A DNA stretch of 58,006 bases from CAYQTO01 sp964420455 (lineage in GTDB: Bacteria; Sumerlaeota; Sumerlaeia; SLMS01), in contig CAYQTO010000006.1 in NCBI GenBank assembly GCA_964420455.1, forward strand, positions 1 to 58,006, read 5' to 3'. Positions 33,001-42,331 of this stretch are shown here, in pieces. How positions within the stretch are numbered: the stretch's first letter is position 1; each line of letters starts with the position of its first letter. The notes beneath the pieces were generated by a model, which was not told where the DNA came from, ran no database searches, and was given only the letters and a program-made list of their open reading frames with translations. A program made the translations under genes and the position numbers.

Positions 33001-34196
33001 GAATCTGTTTCCTTGGCAACGCTACCAAGGGGCACACCCGGCGATGGGCGGAATGGCTCGCGGGCGAAGGGCACCGTGTGCGGATCATCACCGATGTCTG
33101 CCCGGAAGGCGCCAGTGCCCCCGCCGGGGTGGAGGTCGTCCGCCCCGTCTGGCCCCGCTGGCTTGCGACGTGGACCTTTCATCTGCGGGGCGGGCGCCAC
33201 GCAAACGCCCGCGACAAGTGGCGCGTCTATACGCCACTCGTCCACGAGTTCGCCCCCCACGTGGTTCATGCCCACGAAGCGCTGACCTACGGCCCGGTGC
33301 TGGAACAACTCGGCGACTACCCGCGGGTGCTCACGGCGTGGGGTCCGGATGTGGAACGCCTGGCGACCCGGCCCGATGGCGAGCCCTCACGCCTCGTCCG
33401 TCGCGCCCTACACGCCGCGGACGTCATCACGACCAACGGGCCCGGACTGGAGGAGGCCTGGTCCACCATGGCGGGGATTCCGACAGACCGCTTTCGTCTC
33501 TTTCCGTGGGGGATCGATACGGGGCTCTTTGCGCCCGCGGGGGAGGTGGCGCAACTCGCGCTCCGCGAGCGACTGGCCATTCCCGTCGAGGCACCGGTCA
33601 TCCTCAGTCCGCGTCTCGCGAAGCCCTACTACCGTATAGACGTGCTGCTGGAAGCGTGGCGTCACGTGCGGCAGGCTGCCCCGGCCGCGTGGCTGGTGGT
33701 TCTGAGGGCGGGGGCGACGGACCGCCACTGGGAAGCCCTTCGCCGTCGAGTTCCCCGGCCCGATGAGGCACGGATCCGGTTCGTCGACGAGTATCTCGCG
33801 CCAACAGCCATGGCTTCCCTGTATTCCCTCAGCGCCGGCGTCGTCATGATACCGCGGACGGACCTGCTCGCACTGTCGCTTCTCGAGTCGGCGCGATGCG
33901 GGGCCCTTCCGGTCCTGGCCCCGCTCCCCTGCTACCGCAAGGCGGCCATCGATCTTGGGGAGGAGGCGGCGCCGGGCAAGCTGCGCGGAGTCTTCGTCGA
34001 GGAGGTCTCGCCCCGATCCGTCGCCCATGCGCTCCGACGGGTGCTCGCCCTTTCGGATACCGAGCGGCAGGCCCACGGGCGCCACAACGTTGACGTCGTT
34101 GGCGCGCACTTCGAATGGAGACAGACCGCGCCGCGGATTCTGGATGTCTATACGGAGGCGATCAACCGCTCCTGGGCCAGGAGGCATGGGCCGTAA
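32997..34196 (+). CDS. Family 4 glycosyltransferase, second of a pair
   Basis: A 399-residue GT-B transferase starting at ATG 32997 inside the previous stop. It opens MRICFLGNATKGHTRRW and has the donor-side PVILSPRLAKPYYRIDVLLEAW, with a less canonical LSLLESARCGALPVL in place of the usual E-x7-E loop. It contains three copies of the iterated 9-mer, one forcing Ile-ATA (YRIDV). Its 3' end overlaps the convergent amidohydrolase gene by 35 bases. Confidence 0.86.
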   Translation: MRICFLGNATKGHTRRWAEWLAGEGHRVRIITDVCPEGASAPAGVEVVRPVWPRWLATWTFHLRGGRHANARDKWRVYTPLVHEFAPHVVHAHEALTYGPVLEQLGDYPRVLTAWGPDVERLATRPDGEPSRLVRRALHAADVITTNGPGLEEAWSTMAGIPTDRFRLFPWGIDTGLFAPAGEVAQLALRERLAIPVEAPVILSPRLAKPYYRIDVLLEAWRHVRQAAPAAWLVVLRAGATDRHWEALRRRVPRPDEARIRFVDEYLAPTAMASLYSLSAGVVMIPRTDLLALSLLESARCGALPVLAPLPCYRKAAIDLGEEAAPGKLRGVFVEEVSPRSVAHALRRVLALSDTERQAHGRHNVDVVGAHFEWRQTAPRILDVYTEAINRSWARRHGP

Positions 34197-35613
34197 AGTC
34201 GATTCCGTGGGCGTCGCGGCCATGACGAACAAGCCCCTCGGTCAGGGCATTCGCCCGGGTGACGAGACCCACCTCGTCAACGCCAGGAATGCGGCCGCGT
34301 TCGACCACGATCCGCCCGTTGACGATGGACCAGTCGACGTGGTGCGAGGTGCCGCAAAGAACGAGGGCAGCAATCGGGTCCACGGACGCGCCCCCGGCGT
34401 AGGCGAACTGATCCATGTTAAAGAGGACGATGTCCGCGGCGGCGCCGGGCTCCAGCCGGCCAATGTCGTCGCGCCCGAGCACCGCCGCGCCGCCGCGGGT
34501 GAGCATCCAAAGAACATCGCGGGGCGTCAGCGAGTCGACACCCCAGGCAGCCCGGTGGATGAGGAGTGCCAGGCGCGCCTCGCCCAGCAGATCGCCGCTG
34601 TCATTACTGGCGCTTCCGTCGACCCCAAGCCCCACCGGCGCCCCCGCTTGCAACATCGCCGGGATGGGGGCGACGCCACTGCCAAGGCGCGCGTTTGCCG
34701 AAGGGCAGTGGGCCACGCCGATGCCGGCCTCCGCGAAGGCGGCGATCTCCTCGCCGTTCAACTTCACACAATGGGCGAACCAAATGTCGTCGCCGGACCA
34801 TCCTTGGTCCGCAACGAAGGCGAAGGGGCGCTTGCCGAAGTGCTGGAGGCAGTAGGCGTCCTCGTCATCCGTCTCCGCGAGGTGGGTGTGGAGCCGCACG
34901 CCGAGTTCCCGTGCCGCGGTCACCGTCTCGCGGAAAAGCCGGCCGGTGACATTGAACGGCGCGCAGGGCGCGAGGGCGATCCGCGTCATCGCCAGGGGGT
35001 TGGGATCGTGGTACGTCTCGACAAGGCGCCGGTAGTCAGCCAGCACGCGATCGTCGGGCTCGATGACCGACTGGCGCGGGAGGCCGCCGTCCGCCTCGCC
35101 CAGCGTCATCGACCCCCGCGTGGCGTGAAACCGGATCCCCAGTTCCCGCGCCGCCCGGATGTCGCCGTCGATCAAGTCCACCGGTTGGCCCGCCGGAAAA
35201 AGATAATGATGATCGCTCGTGGTCGTGCATCCGGTCAGGAGCAGTTCACCAATGGCCACGCGCGCCGCCACGTCGAAATGGTCGGGAGTGAAGGCCTCGA
35301 AGATCTTGTATTGCTCGACAAGCCAATGAAACAGGGGCGCGGCCTGGACCCGCGGCAGGCAGCGCGTCAGCACCTGAAAGAAATGATGGTGCGTGTTGAC
35401 GAAACCGGGCAGCACGAGATGTGACGAGGCATCGATGGTCGGGGTGTCCGGCGGAAGGGACTGGGTCTGGCGGAGGGCGGGCCCGATGGCGCGAATCCTG
35501 GGGCCTTCGACAAGAAGATCGACGGCGCGAAGCTCACTCCCGCGCCCGTCCATGGTGCCGAGGTGCCGGCAGTTCTCGAGGAGCAGGAGGGAGGACGAAT
35601 CGTTGGCGCACAT
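34162..35613 (-). CDS. 8-oxoguanine deaminase-like amidohydrolase (AtzA/TrzN group)
   Basis: A 483-residue metal-dependent aminohydrolase. The first metal motif is NTHHHFF (H75, H77), followed by LHTHLAETDDE, FAHCV and the catalytic-site GVDGSASND. The S-A-S-N-D form and LTRCLP after the HxH motif resemble 8-oxoguanine deaminases, which salvage oxidised guanine; other members act on guanine or triazines, so substrate assignment is inferred. The start is ATG 35613. The gene's 3' end overlaps the GT4 gene by 35 bases; no purine genes are adjacent. Confidence 0.82.
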   Translation of the reverse strand: MCANDSSSLLLLENCRHLGTMDGRGSELRAVDLLVEGPRIRAIGPALRQTQSLPPDTPTIDASSHLVLPGFVNTHHHFFQVLTRCLPRVQAAPLFHWLVEQYKIFEAFTPDHFDVAARVAIGELLLTGCTTTSDHHYLFPAGQPVDLIDGDIRAARELGIRFHATRGSMTLGEADGGLPRQSVIEPDDRVLADYRRLVETYHDPNPLAMTRIALAPCAPFNVTGRLFRETVTAARELGVRLHTHLAETDDEDAYCLQHFGKRPFAFVADQGWSGDDIWFAHCVKLNGEEIAAFAEAGIGVAHCPSANARLGSGVAPIPAMLQAGAPVGLGVDGSASNDSGDLLGEARLALLIHRAAWGVDSLTPRDVLWMLTRGGAAVLGRDDIGRLEPGAAADIVLFNMDQFAYAGGASVDPIAALVLCGTSHHVDWSIVNGRIVVERGRIPGVDEVGLVTRANALTEGLVRHGRDAHGIDFTAHASWPRSG

Positions 35614-35836
35614 GGGTCTTGTTTCTTGGGTCAGGAGAGGCTGGACCGGGGAGCCGTTAAAGACCTTTACAGCTGTTTGATCTACCCGAAATTCAGCTGT
35701 GGACCGGACAAGAAGCGATTGCCATCTGCGGAGGGGCGACCGATATTTGAAAGGAATCCAACTCTGGGAAAGTCATGCCCACGCGGCCCAAGGTCGATGG
35801 AGGGCAGCCCAAGATCCCTCTCAGGAGGCCTACATT
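35614..35836. other. Intergenic region upstream of the beta-helix gene, 223 bases
   Basis: It separates the divergent amidohydrolase and exported-protein genes. CAGCTGT occurs twice, 17 bases apart (about 35671-35701), which could be an operator, but spacing and sequence match nothing I know. No promoter boxes are clear. Confidence 0.3.
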
Positions 35837-37288
35837 ATGGCGTTCAGAGGTTTTATTCGTTCCATGACCCAAGGCGTTGCCGCAGGCATTCTCGCGGCTG
35901 GCCTCGTAATCTCCCTGCCCACCGGGGCCGCCGCCATCCCCAGCGAAATCACTTACCAGGCCCAACTCCTCGATTCCACCTCGGGCCTGCCCATCGCTTC
36001 GAACAACGTCGATCTGACGATCCGCGTCTACCCGAGCCAGTCTGCCTCGATTGCCGACGCCACCTTCACTTTCTCCGGCGTCGACCTCAGCGCCACCGGC
36101 GGCTACGTCAGCTTTGATCTCGACCCCTCAACCCTCGATCTCAGCGGCGACCTCTGGATCGAAGTCGACGTTGATGACCTCAACGACTCCGATCCTGTCG
36201 AGACGCTTACCCCGCGCCAGAAGGTCACATCGGTCCCCTTCGCCCTCAACTCCGCGACCCTCGAGGGCGACACCCTCCTTCAGGTCCAGACCTTCGCCCA
36301 GAACCAGGCCCAAGCCGCCCAGGTGAACGCCGAACTCGCCATCACCCAGGCCTTCGCCAATATCAACCGCGCTGTCTTCGTTAATCCCAACATCAGCCAG
36401 TCGACCCTGCCCGAAGGCACCCTGGACGATCCTTTCGACAACATTCAGGACGCCTACAACTTCGCGAAGACCAACTTCGCCCCCATCTCCTTCCAGCAGC
36501 GCGTCGCCGTCGTCCTCATGCCCGGCGTCTATACGCAGACAGCCACCCTGCTGGTCGACTATACGGGGGTCGACGTGATCGGATTGCTCCCCGGCACGGT
36601 CTTCATCAACGGTGTTGCCGATCCGGTTGTCCAGCTCGACGCGGACAACCTCGGCCTTTCCGCCGCCAACCTTCAACACCTTCGCATCCGGGCGACCGGT
36701 ACCAGCAACGTTGCGTTCGAGGCCCGCAGTGGCGGACGCCTTGTCGACGTCGGCTTCGACCGTCCCGGCGTTCCCGCCCCCGCGGCCGGGAACCTGGTCG
36801 ACATCAACATCCCCTCGCCCGCCGGCCCTGCCGGATCCCTCGCCTTCAGCGACATCGAGCTTTATGGCGGCATGACCATCACCAGCTACCCCGATCAAAT
36901 CACCTTTGACGGGGGCTTCATCCAGGGCGTCGTCGTCAGTACCGCCACCGCAACGGACCTCACCGACGTTGCCTCCTTCAGCAACATGTCGAGTATCGGC
37001 GCCATCAGCTTCCTGCCTTCGAGCCCCAGCATCCTGGCGATCAACAACGTCTCGCTCATCAGCGGCTTCACCTACAACATCTCGACGCAGCTCAACGTGA
37101 CGAACTCGAGCTTCTTCGACCTGTCGGGCTTCCCGCCGGGACCGTTGCCGATCGCGACCGAACCGGCGGCCGGGTCGGTCTTTGTCAACGTGAGCGCCGC
37201 CATCGACCCCACCGGCTGGGGCGGAACGCTCGTACCGTCGGCCGGAAACGTGCCCCTCGCCTATACGGCGTACCTCGGCAAGCTGTGA
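35837..37288 (+). CDS. Exported protein with probable parallel beta-helix
   Basis: A 483-residue exported protein. AGGAGG lies eight bases before ATG 35837, and the signal peptide covers about residues 1-36 (ending TGAAAIPSE). Residues 36-150 form an all-beta domain (ITYQAQLLDSTSGLPI), a pattern seen in phage tail-fibre-like or adhesin N-termini. From about 195 the sequence resembles pectate-lyase-like beta-helices: FVNPNISQSTLPEGTLDDPF, then IQDAYNFA and VVLMPGVYTQTATLLV match the 'GT..nPf.tIq.Ai..a....v.v.pGvY' pattern. Probably a surface adhesin or polysaccharide binder. It is likely co-transcribed with the next small gene. Confidence 0.78.
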   Translation: MAFRGFIRSMTQGVAAGILAAGLVISLPTGAAAIPSEITYQAQLLDSTSGLPIASNNVDLTIRVYPSQSASIADATFTFSGVDLSATGGYVSFDLDPSTLDLSGDLWIEVDVDDLNDSDPVETLTPRQKVTSVPFALNSATLEGDTLLQVQTFAQNQAQAAQVNAELAITQAFANINRAVFVNPNISQSTLPEGTLDDPFDNIQDAYNFAKTNFAPISFQQRVAVVLMPGVYTQTATLLVDYTGVDVIGLLPGTVFINGVADPVVQLDADNLGLSAANLQHLRIRATGTSNVAFEARSGGRLVDVGFDRPGVPAPAAGNLVDINIPSPAGPAGSLAFSDIELYGGMTITSYPDQITFDGGFIQGVVVSTATATDLTDVASFSNMSSIGAISFLPSSPSILAINNVSLISGFTYNISTQLNVTNSSFFDLSGFPPGPLPIATEPAAGSVFVNVSAAIDPTGWGGTLVPSAGNVPLAYTAYLGKL

Positions 37289-37311
37289 TCCGCCCACAAG
37301 GAGACGACCCT

Positions 37312-37593
37312 ATGAAACGCATCCCTGCGCATCGCCGTTCCTCCCGTCTGGCTGTTGCCATCGCCGTGCTTGCGGTGGCGGGCGCCATGTCGGCATGGGC
37401 CATCGGTCCGATGTTCGGGCCGTCGACCACCGCTCCCGCCGGGCGGATGGTAAATGGCGGCGGAACCTCCTCGGGGGCCACCCTTGCCGCCGCCGGCCAA
37501 CGCGTCGGTCCGCCTGTCTATCGGCTCGGCACCAGCCTCACCACCACCATCGGGGGCCAGGTCAGCGCACGAAACTGGCAAGCCTACGAGTAA
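37312..37593 (+). CDS. Small exported protein downstream of the beta-helix protein
   Basis: A 93-residue product with AAGGAG eight bases before ATG 37312. Residues 1-30 form a signal peptide or anchor (MKRIPAHRRSSRLAVAIAVL ... SAWA). The rest is Gly/Thr/Ser-rich and ends SARNWQAYE, with no known domain. It follows the beta-helix gene by 23 bases and ends in front of a strong terminator, so the two form an operon. Confidence 0.65.
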   Translation: MKRIPAHRRSSRLAVAIAVLAVAGAMSAWAIGPMFGPSTTAPAGRMVNGGGTSSGATLAAAGQRVGPPVYRLGTSLTTTIGGQVSARNWQAYE

Positions 37594-37621
37594 CACCCCG
37601 CACCACAGCCATCTCCCTCCT

Positions 37622-37656
37622 GCGGGCGGCGTCCTCTCGACGCCGCCCGCCTTTTT
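37622..37656 (+). terminator. Rho-independent terminator after the beta-helix operon
   Basis: A perfect 12-bp stem GCGGGCGGCGTC / GACGCCGCCCGC with loop CTCTC, followed by CTTTTT. It isolates mtnA from the upstream operon. Confidence 0.93.
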
Positions 37657-37717
37657 GCTCGCCACTCCCAGCTGCTCCCCCTAGCCAAGAGCTCATCCCG
37701 TGCAAGGAACCGGCGCC

Positions 37718-38767
37718 TTGAAGCTTGCGAAAACCATTGAATGGACCGGCCGCTCCGTCCGCCTCCTCGACCAGACCCTCCTTCCCAACAAGACCGCCTA
37801 TCTCGCCATCAAGGACGAGAAGGTGATGTGGGAAGCGATCAAGATGTTGCGGGTGCGGGGCGCGCCGGCGATCGGCGTCGCAGCCGCCTACGGATTGTAT
37901 CTCGGCGTGGCGAACCGCAAGCCCGCGAACCTCTCCGCGGTCAAGCGCGCCACTGGTTCCGTTGCCAGGTACCTGGCGACCTCGCGTCCCACCGCCGTGA
38001 ACCTCTTTTGGGCGCTCGACCGCTGCCGCCGGGTCGTCGAGGAACTCGAGCCGCCCATAAGCGCCAGCGAGGCCCTCGCCCGCCTCCTCGGCGAGGCGCA
38101 GGCGATCCAGCGCGAGGACGAGCAGACCTGCGCCCTCATTGGGAAGCACGGCGCCACGCTGCTCAAGGGCATCTCCGGGGTGGTCACGCACTGCAATACG
38201 GGGGCACTCGCCACCGCCGGCATAGGCACCGCGCTCTCGGTCATTTTCACCGCCGCTCGCAAAGGCAAGTTCGTCGTCTATGCGGACGAGACACGGCCAC
38301 TGCTCCAAGGCGCGCGCCTCACCGCCTGGGAACTGCAAAAAGCCGGCATCGAGACCCGCCTCATCACCGACAGCATGGCGGGCACGGTGCTCCAGAAAGG
38401 GATGGCCCAGGCGGTCATCGTGGGGGCAGACCGGATCGCCGCCAACGGGGACACGGCCAACAAGATCGGCACAATGCCGCTGGCCATTTCCGCCAAGTAC
38501 TACGGCGTGCCCTTCTATGTGGCGGCGCCCCTCAGCACCTTCGACCTCGCGGTGAAGTCCGGCGACGAAATCCCCATCGAGGAACGCGGCGCGGACGAGA
38601 TCACCAGGTTCGGCGGGACCGCTGTGGCACCGAAGGGCGTCCAGACCTTCGCCCCCGCCTTCGACGTGACGCCCGCCAAGCTCATCGCCGGCATCGTCAC
38701 CGAGGTGGGAGTCCTCCGCCCCCCGTATAGACAATCAATTCGCCGGGCGTTTGCGGAAAGGTCCTAG
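37718..38767 (+). CDS. mtnA: S-methyl-5-thioribose-1-phosphate isomerase
   Basis: MtnA converts methylthioribose-1-phosphate to methylthioribulose-1-phosphate in methionine salvage. The catalytic Cys is in THCNTGALAT and the Asp in VGADRIAANGDTANKIGT; RGAPAIGVAAAYG near the N-terminus is also characteristic. I place the start at TTG 37718, which has AAGGAA eight bases upstream; GTG 37700 is an alternative. That gives about 349 residues. No other salvage genes are nearby. Near the end, P-Y-R-Q uses the iterated motif with the rare Arg codon AGA. Confidence 0.95.
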   Translation: MKLAKTIEWTGRSVRLLDQTLLPNKTAYLAIKDEKVMWEAIKMLRVRGAPAIGVAAAYGLYLGVANRKPANLSAVKRATGSVARYLATSRPTAVNLFWALDRCRRVVEELEPPISASEALARLLGEAQAIQREDEQTCALIGKHGATLLKGISGVVTHCNTGALATAGIGTALSVIFTAARKGKFVVYADETRPLLQGARLTAWELQKAGIETRLITDSMAGTVLQKGMAQAVIVGADRIAANGDTANKIGTMPLAISAKYYGVPFYVAAPLSTFDLAVKSGDEIPIEERGADEITRFGGTAVAPKGVQTFAPAFDVTPAKLIAGIVTEVGVLRPPYRQSIRRAFAERS

Positions 38768-38795
38768 GCGCCCGCCGGTTCCTCCCTCCCCGCCA

Positions 38796-40316
38796 ATGAC
38801 CACGCCGCCCCAAGGGGACCGATACGCGGACTACCTCTCTGCCAGCGAGGTCACCGAGCACCTGCGACGCCGGAGCATCCATGGGGCCGCCGCCCTCGCC
38901 GCCGCCCAGGTCCTCCGATTCGTCCTCAACCTCGGGTCCATGGTCGTCCTCGCCCGACTCCTCCTTCCGGAGGACTTCGGCCTGTTCGCCATGGTCGCCT
39001 ATATCACCAACTTCCTCCTGCTCTTCAACGACCTGGGCCTGTCGATGGCCACGATCCAGCGGCGCGAGATCACCCACCGCCAGGTGAGCGCCCTCTTCTG
39101 GATCAACCTCGTCGTCACGCTCCTTCTCTTCGCCATCAACGCCGCGCTGGCTCCGGCCATCGTGGCGTTCTACAGCGAGCCGCGCCTCTTCTGGGTCGCC
39201 ATCGGCCTGGGGGCACCGATCCTCCTTGGCGGCCTGACCCTCCAGCATCAGGCCCTCCTCAAACGCCGCATGCAGTTCGGCACGCTGACGCTTATCGAGC
39301 TCGCCTCGCACGTGGCGGCGGCCGTGGTGGGAATCGGGACGGCCTTCGCCGGCCAAGGCTATTGGAGCCTGCTGTGGATGCGCGTTGGCGGCGCCGCGGT
39401 CCACACCCTCCTTGTCTATACGATCTGTCCTTGGAGGCCGGGGCTTCACTTTTGGGACCCGGAGGCCGGCGCCATGGTCCGCTTCGGCGGAAATCTTACC
39501 GGCTTCAACCTCCTCAACTACTTTGCCCGCAATGCGGACTACGTCCTCATCGGGCGTGTCCACGGAACCGCCACCCTCGGCTTCTACGAAAAAGCCTACC
39601 AGCTGCTGCTCCAGCCCCTGACCCAGCTCGCGGGCCCGATGGGCAACGTCGCGGTCCCAGCCCTCAGCCGCCTCCAGAACGATCCCGAGCGCTACCGCCG
39701 CTACTATCGCCGCGCCATCCAGGGCCTTGTCCTCGCCGGCATGCCCCTCGTCGCCTTCTGCTTCGCCAGTGCCGAGAACCTCATCCCCCTGGCCCTTGGT
39801 CCCGGCTGGGATCCCGCCGTCCGTCTCTTCCAGCTCCTGAGCCCCGCCGCCTTCATCTCCACCTTCAGCGTCGCCACCGGCTGGGTCTTCATCTCCACCG
39901 GGCGCACCGACCGCATGCTCCGCTGGGGGGGCTTCGTCAATTCCCCCATCATCGTTCTCGCCTTCTTTGCGGGCATTGGCTGGGGCGCCGAGGGGGTGGC
40001 CATCGCCTACTCCGCCACGGTCGTCGTGCTTTATCCGATCACCGTCCTCTACTGTTTTCGGGGCGCGCCCGTCCATCTGGGCGACCTGTGGGAGGCCCTT
40101 TGGCGGCCGATGTTCTGCTCTCTCGCCGCCTGTGCCCTTGCCGTCAACCTTCGGCCCTTCTTTCCCGCGGACCTCGGCCACGCCCTCCCCGTTGTCCTCG
40201 TCGCCGCCCTCTTTGCCGTCGTGTGCCCCTTGGTGATGCTGGTGCTGCCGGGCGGCCGCCGCGTGATCAGCGAAACCCTCGACCTCGTGCGCGAGTTCCG
40301 CCGCCGCGGGAATTAG
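38796..40316 (+). CDS. Polysaccharide flippase/exporter (Wzx-like, MOP superfamily)
   Basis: A 506-residue membrane protein with about 12-14 helices, of the lipopolysaccharide-biosynthesis WzxC-like group that flips lipid-linked oligosaccharides. Family signs are the start SIHGAAALAAAQVLRFVLNL, VVLARLLLPEDFGLFAMV, and the central GFNLLNYFARNADYVLIGR followed by LGFYEKAYQLLL. It fits with the glycosyltransferases upstream, though it is not in their operon. Its stop shares TTAG (40313-40316) with the convergent methyltransferase gene. Confidence 0.9.
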   Translation: MTTPPQGDRYADYLSASEVTEHLRRRSIHGAAALAAAQVLRFVLNLGSMVVLARLLLPEDFGLFAMVAYITNFLLLFNDLGLSMATIQRREITHRQVSALFWINLVVTLLLFAINAALAPAIVAFYSEPRLFWVAIGLGAPILLGGLTLQHQALLKRRMQFGTLTLIELASHVAAAVVGIGTAFAGQGYWSLLWMRVGGAAVHTLLVYTICPWRPGLHFWDPEAGAMVRFGGNLTGFNLLNYFARNADYVLIGRVHGTATLGFYEKAYQLLLQPLTQLAGPMGNVAVPALSRLQNDPERYRRYYRRAIQGLVLAGMPLVAFCFASAENLIPLALGPGWDPAVRLFQLLSPAAFISTFSVATGWVFISTGRTDRMLRWGGFVNSPIIVLAFFAGIGWGAEGVAIAYSATVVVLYPITVLYCFRGAPVHLGDLWEALWRPMFCSLAACALAVNLRPFFPADLGHALPVVLVAALFAVVCPLVMLVLPGGRRVISETLDLVREFRRRGN

Positions 40317-40912
40317 CGTTCCCGCCACTCGCGCAGCAGCTCCTCCCGCTCCTCCTCGCCCAGCTGCGGATGGTCGTACATCCCGGCGGCGCGGCGCTGG
40401 CGAAACGCCTCGTAGAGGGCGACCGCCACCGCCACCGAGACGTTGAGGCTCTGCGCCATGCCCGCCATCGGGATGTGGAAGGTACCGGCGGCTCCGGAGA
40501 TTGCCTCGGGCGAGGCACCGCGATGCTCGTTGCCAAACAGGAGCGCCACCGGCCGCGCAAGATCCAGCTCGTAGAGGGGCCGCGAGTCCCGCTCGAGCGT
40601 GCTCGTATAGACGCAAAAGCCACGCTGTGCGAGGTCACCGAGGCAGTCCTCCACGCTCCCGTGGTGCCGCCGCGCCAGCCACTTGCGCGTCCCCGCGCTC
40701 GACTTCTTGCCGTATCGCATCAGGTCCGGAAACTCCTCGTAGGTATAGACAAGTTGGACCTCGAGGATGCCGACGCTATCCGCCGTCCGGAGGATTGCTG
40801 CCACGTTGTGCGGGTCGTGGATGTTTTCCAGGACGACCGTGAGGGTCGGCTGGCGGCGGGCGATCACGGTGCGAAGCCGCTCCTCGCGCTCCGGCGTCCG
40901 TTGCCGGCCCAT
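40313..40912 (-). CDS. TrmH/SpoU-family tRNA or rRNA 2'-O-methyltransferase
   Basis: A 199-residue SPOUT enzyme that methylates ribose 2'-OH of RNA. Conserved motifs are ENIHDPHNVAAILRTADSVG (motif 1), LLFGNEHRGASPE (motif 2) and IPMAGMAQSLNVSVAVAVAL (motif 3, the knot). Lack of an N-terminal RNA-binding domain and presence of YDHPQLGEEE near the end resemble TrmH (tRNA Gm18). Its ATG at 40912 shares one base with the gntK stop (TGATG). It carries two copies of the iterated core motif. Confidence 0.92.
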   Translation of the reverse strand: MGRQRTPEREERLRTVIARRQPTLTVVLENIHDPHNVAAILRTADSVGILEVQLVYTYEEFPDLMRYGKKSSAGTRKWLARRHHGSVEDCLGDLAQRGFCVYTSTLERDSRPLYELDLARPVALLFGNEHRGASPEAISGAAGTFHIPMAGMAQSLNVSVAVAVALYEAFRQRRAAGMYDHPQLGEEEREELLREWRER

Positions 40913-41409
40913 CAGGTCGGGAGCTTCTCAAGGATGTCCCCCACGATCAGGGAGGGCTCTCGCCCGATCGGGACGGTGATTGCATCCGCTGGCGGCTCCA
41001 GCGTCTCCATCTGGCTCGCCAACATCTCCGGCTTCATGAAATGCCGCCGTTCCTCCATGCGCTGGCGAATCAAGTCCGCGTCCCCCGAAAGGTGGACGAA
41101 CACGACGTTTCCCGCCCGCGACCTCAGGATCTGTCTATACGATTCCTTCAGCGCGGAGCAGGCCAGCACCGCCCCGTCGCCCCGCTCCCACTCGGCGAGC
41201 TTCCTCGCCAACGTCTCCAGCCAAGGCCGCCGGTCCTCGTCGTCGAGCGGTGTGCCCCCCGCCATCTTCGCCTTGTTCGATTCCGGATGAAAGTCGTCCC
41301 CGTCGAAGAACGGCAGGCCCAGCCGGTGCGCCAGCAGGGCGCCGATCGTCGACTTGCCGCTCCCCGATACCCCCATCACCACGATGACCAGTTCCCGTTC
41401 GTCTCTCAT
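40912..41409 (-). CDS. gntK: Gluconokinase
   Basis: A 165-residue P-loop kinase that makes 6-phosphogluconate from gluconate. Walker A GVSGSGKST covers residues 13-21; FFDGDDFHPESNKAKMAGGTPL is the diagnostic substrate region, and LACSALKESYR follows. Start and stop both overlap neighbours by one base (TGATG) in a purU-gntK-trmH-like string. The sugar-dehydrogenase-like protein at 21992 could supply gluconate, but this is inference. S-Y-R uses TCG-TAT-AGA, an iterated motif with the rare AGA. Confidence 0.93.
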   Translation of the reverse strand: MRDERELVIVVMGVSGSGKSTIGALLAHRLGLPFFDGDDFHPESNKAKMAGGTPLDDEDRRPWLETLARKLAEWERGDGAVLACSALKESYRQILRSRAGNVVFVHLSGDADLIRQRMEERRHFMKPEMLASQMETLEPPADAITVPIGREPSLIVGDILEKLPT

Positions 41410-42260
41410 CAGTCAAACACAATCGTCCGTTGCTTGTAGACCATGATGCGGTCCGACGCGTGGGCCTTTACCGCCTTGGCGAGGACGCCGCGTTCAATCT
41501 CGCGCCCCAGCGCGAGCATGTCCTTCACGCTGTGGGAATGGGTCACCCGGATCGTCTCCTGCTCGATGATCGGCCCATCGTCGAGTTCCTCCGTCGCGTA
41601 GTGGCTGGTCGCGCCGATGAGCTTCACTCCCCGCTCGTAGGCCTGGTGGTATGGCTTCGACCCCCGGAACGCCGGGAGAAATCCGTGGTGGATGTTGATG
41701 ATGCGGGACGGGTAGTGGCTGATGAAAGCGCCCGTAAGAATCTGCATGTAGCGGGCGAGAACCACAAAGTCCACATGGTGCTGACGGAGGATTTCCAGGA
41801 GGCGCTCCTCCGCCTGTTCCTTTCGCCCCTTCTCCACGGGTAGAAAGAAGAAGGGAACGCGAAAGCTTGTGGCCACGTGCTCGAGGTCCGTGTGGTTGCT
41901 GGCCACCAGGGCGATGTCCGCCTCGATCTCGCCGTAGCGATCCCTCAGGAGAAGGTCGTAGAGGCAATGGTCGTACTTGGAGACGAGGATCGCCATGCGC
42001 TTGCGGTCCTCGGAGAACGCGAGGTGGGTCTCCATGTCGAAGGACCTGGCAAGCTCCGCAAGGCCGTCGACCAGTTGCTGGCGCGTGCAGGTCATGGCGG
42101 CGCGGTCGAAGTGAACACGCATGAAGAAGCGCTGGTCGAGTTCCTCGAGGTACTGCTCCGCCTGGAGAATGTTGCCGCCGCGTTCGAAGAGGAACTGCGA
42201 GATAGCGTGGACGATTCCCTGGCGGTCGGGACAATTGAGGCGGAGGACGGCGGTGGCCAT
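41409..42260 (-). CDS. purU: Formyltetrahydrofolate deformylase
   Basis: PurU hydrolyses 10-formyl-THF to formate and THF, balancing one-carbon pools. Residues about 5-80 are an ACT-like domain (LRLNCPDRQGIVHAIS); residues about 86-283 are the formyltransferase fold with INIHHGFLPAFRGSKPY (catalytic Asn and His) and ELDDGPIIEQ (catalytic Asp). The start is ATG 42260, giving 283 residues, typical of the family. Its stop overlaps the gntK start by one base. It lies 71 bases after the sugar permease gene. Confidence 0.95.
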   Translation of the reverse strand: MATAVLRLNCPDRQGIVHAISQFLFERGGNILQAEQYLEELDQRFFMRVHFDRAAMTCTRQQLVDGLAELARSFDMETHLAFSEDRKRMAILVSKYDHCLYDLLLRDRYGEIEADIALVASNHTDLEHVATSFRVPFFFLPVEKGRKEQAEERLLEILRQHHVDFVVLARYMQILTGAFISHYPSRIINIHHGFLPAFRGSKPYHQAYERGVKLIGATSHYATEELDDGPIIEQETIRVTHSHSVKDMLALGREIERGVLAKAVKAHASDRIMVYKQRTIVFD

Positions 42261-42331
42261 GCGGGGCTTCTTCTTGGGGGGCGTCGGGGTGCTGTTTGCG
42301 TCCGTGGGGGCGGATGGGGGAGCAAGCCCGA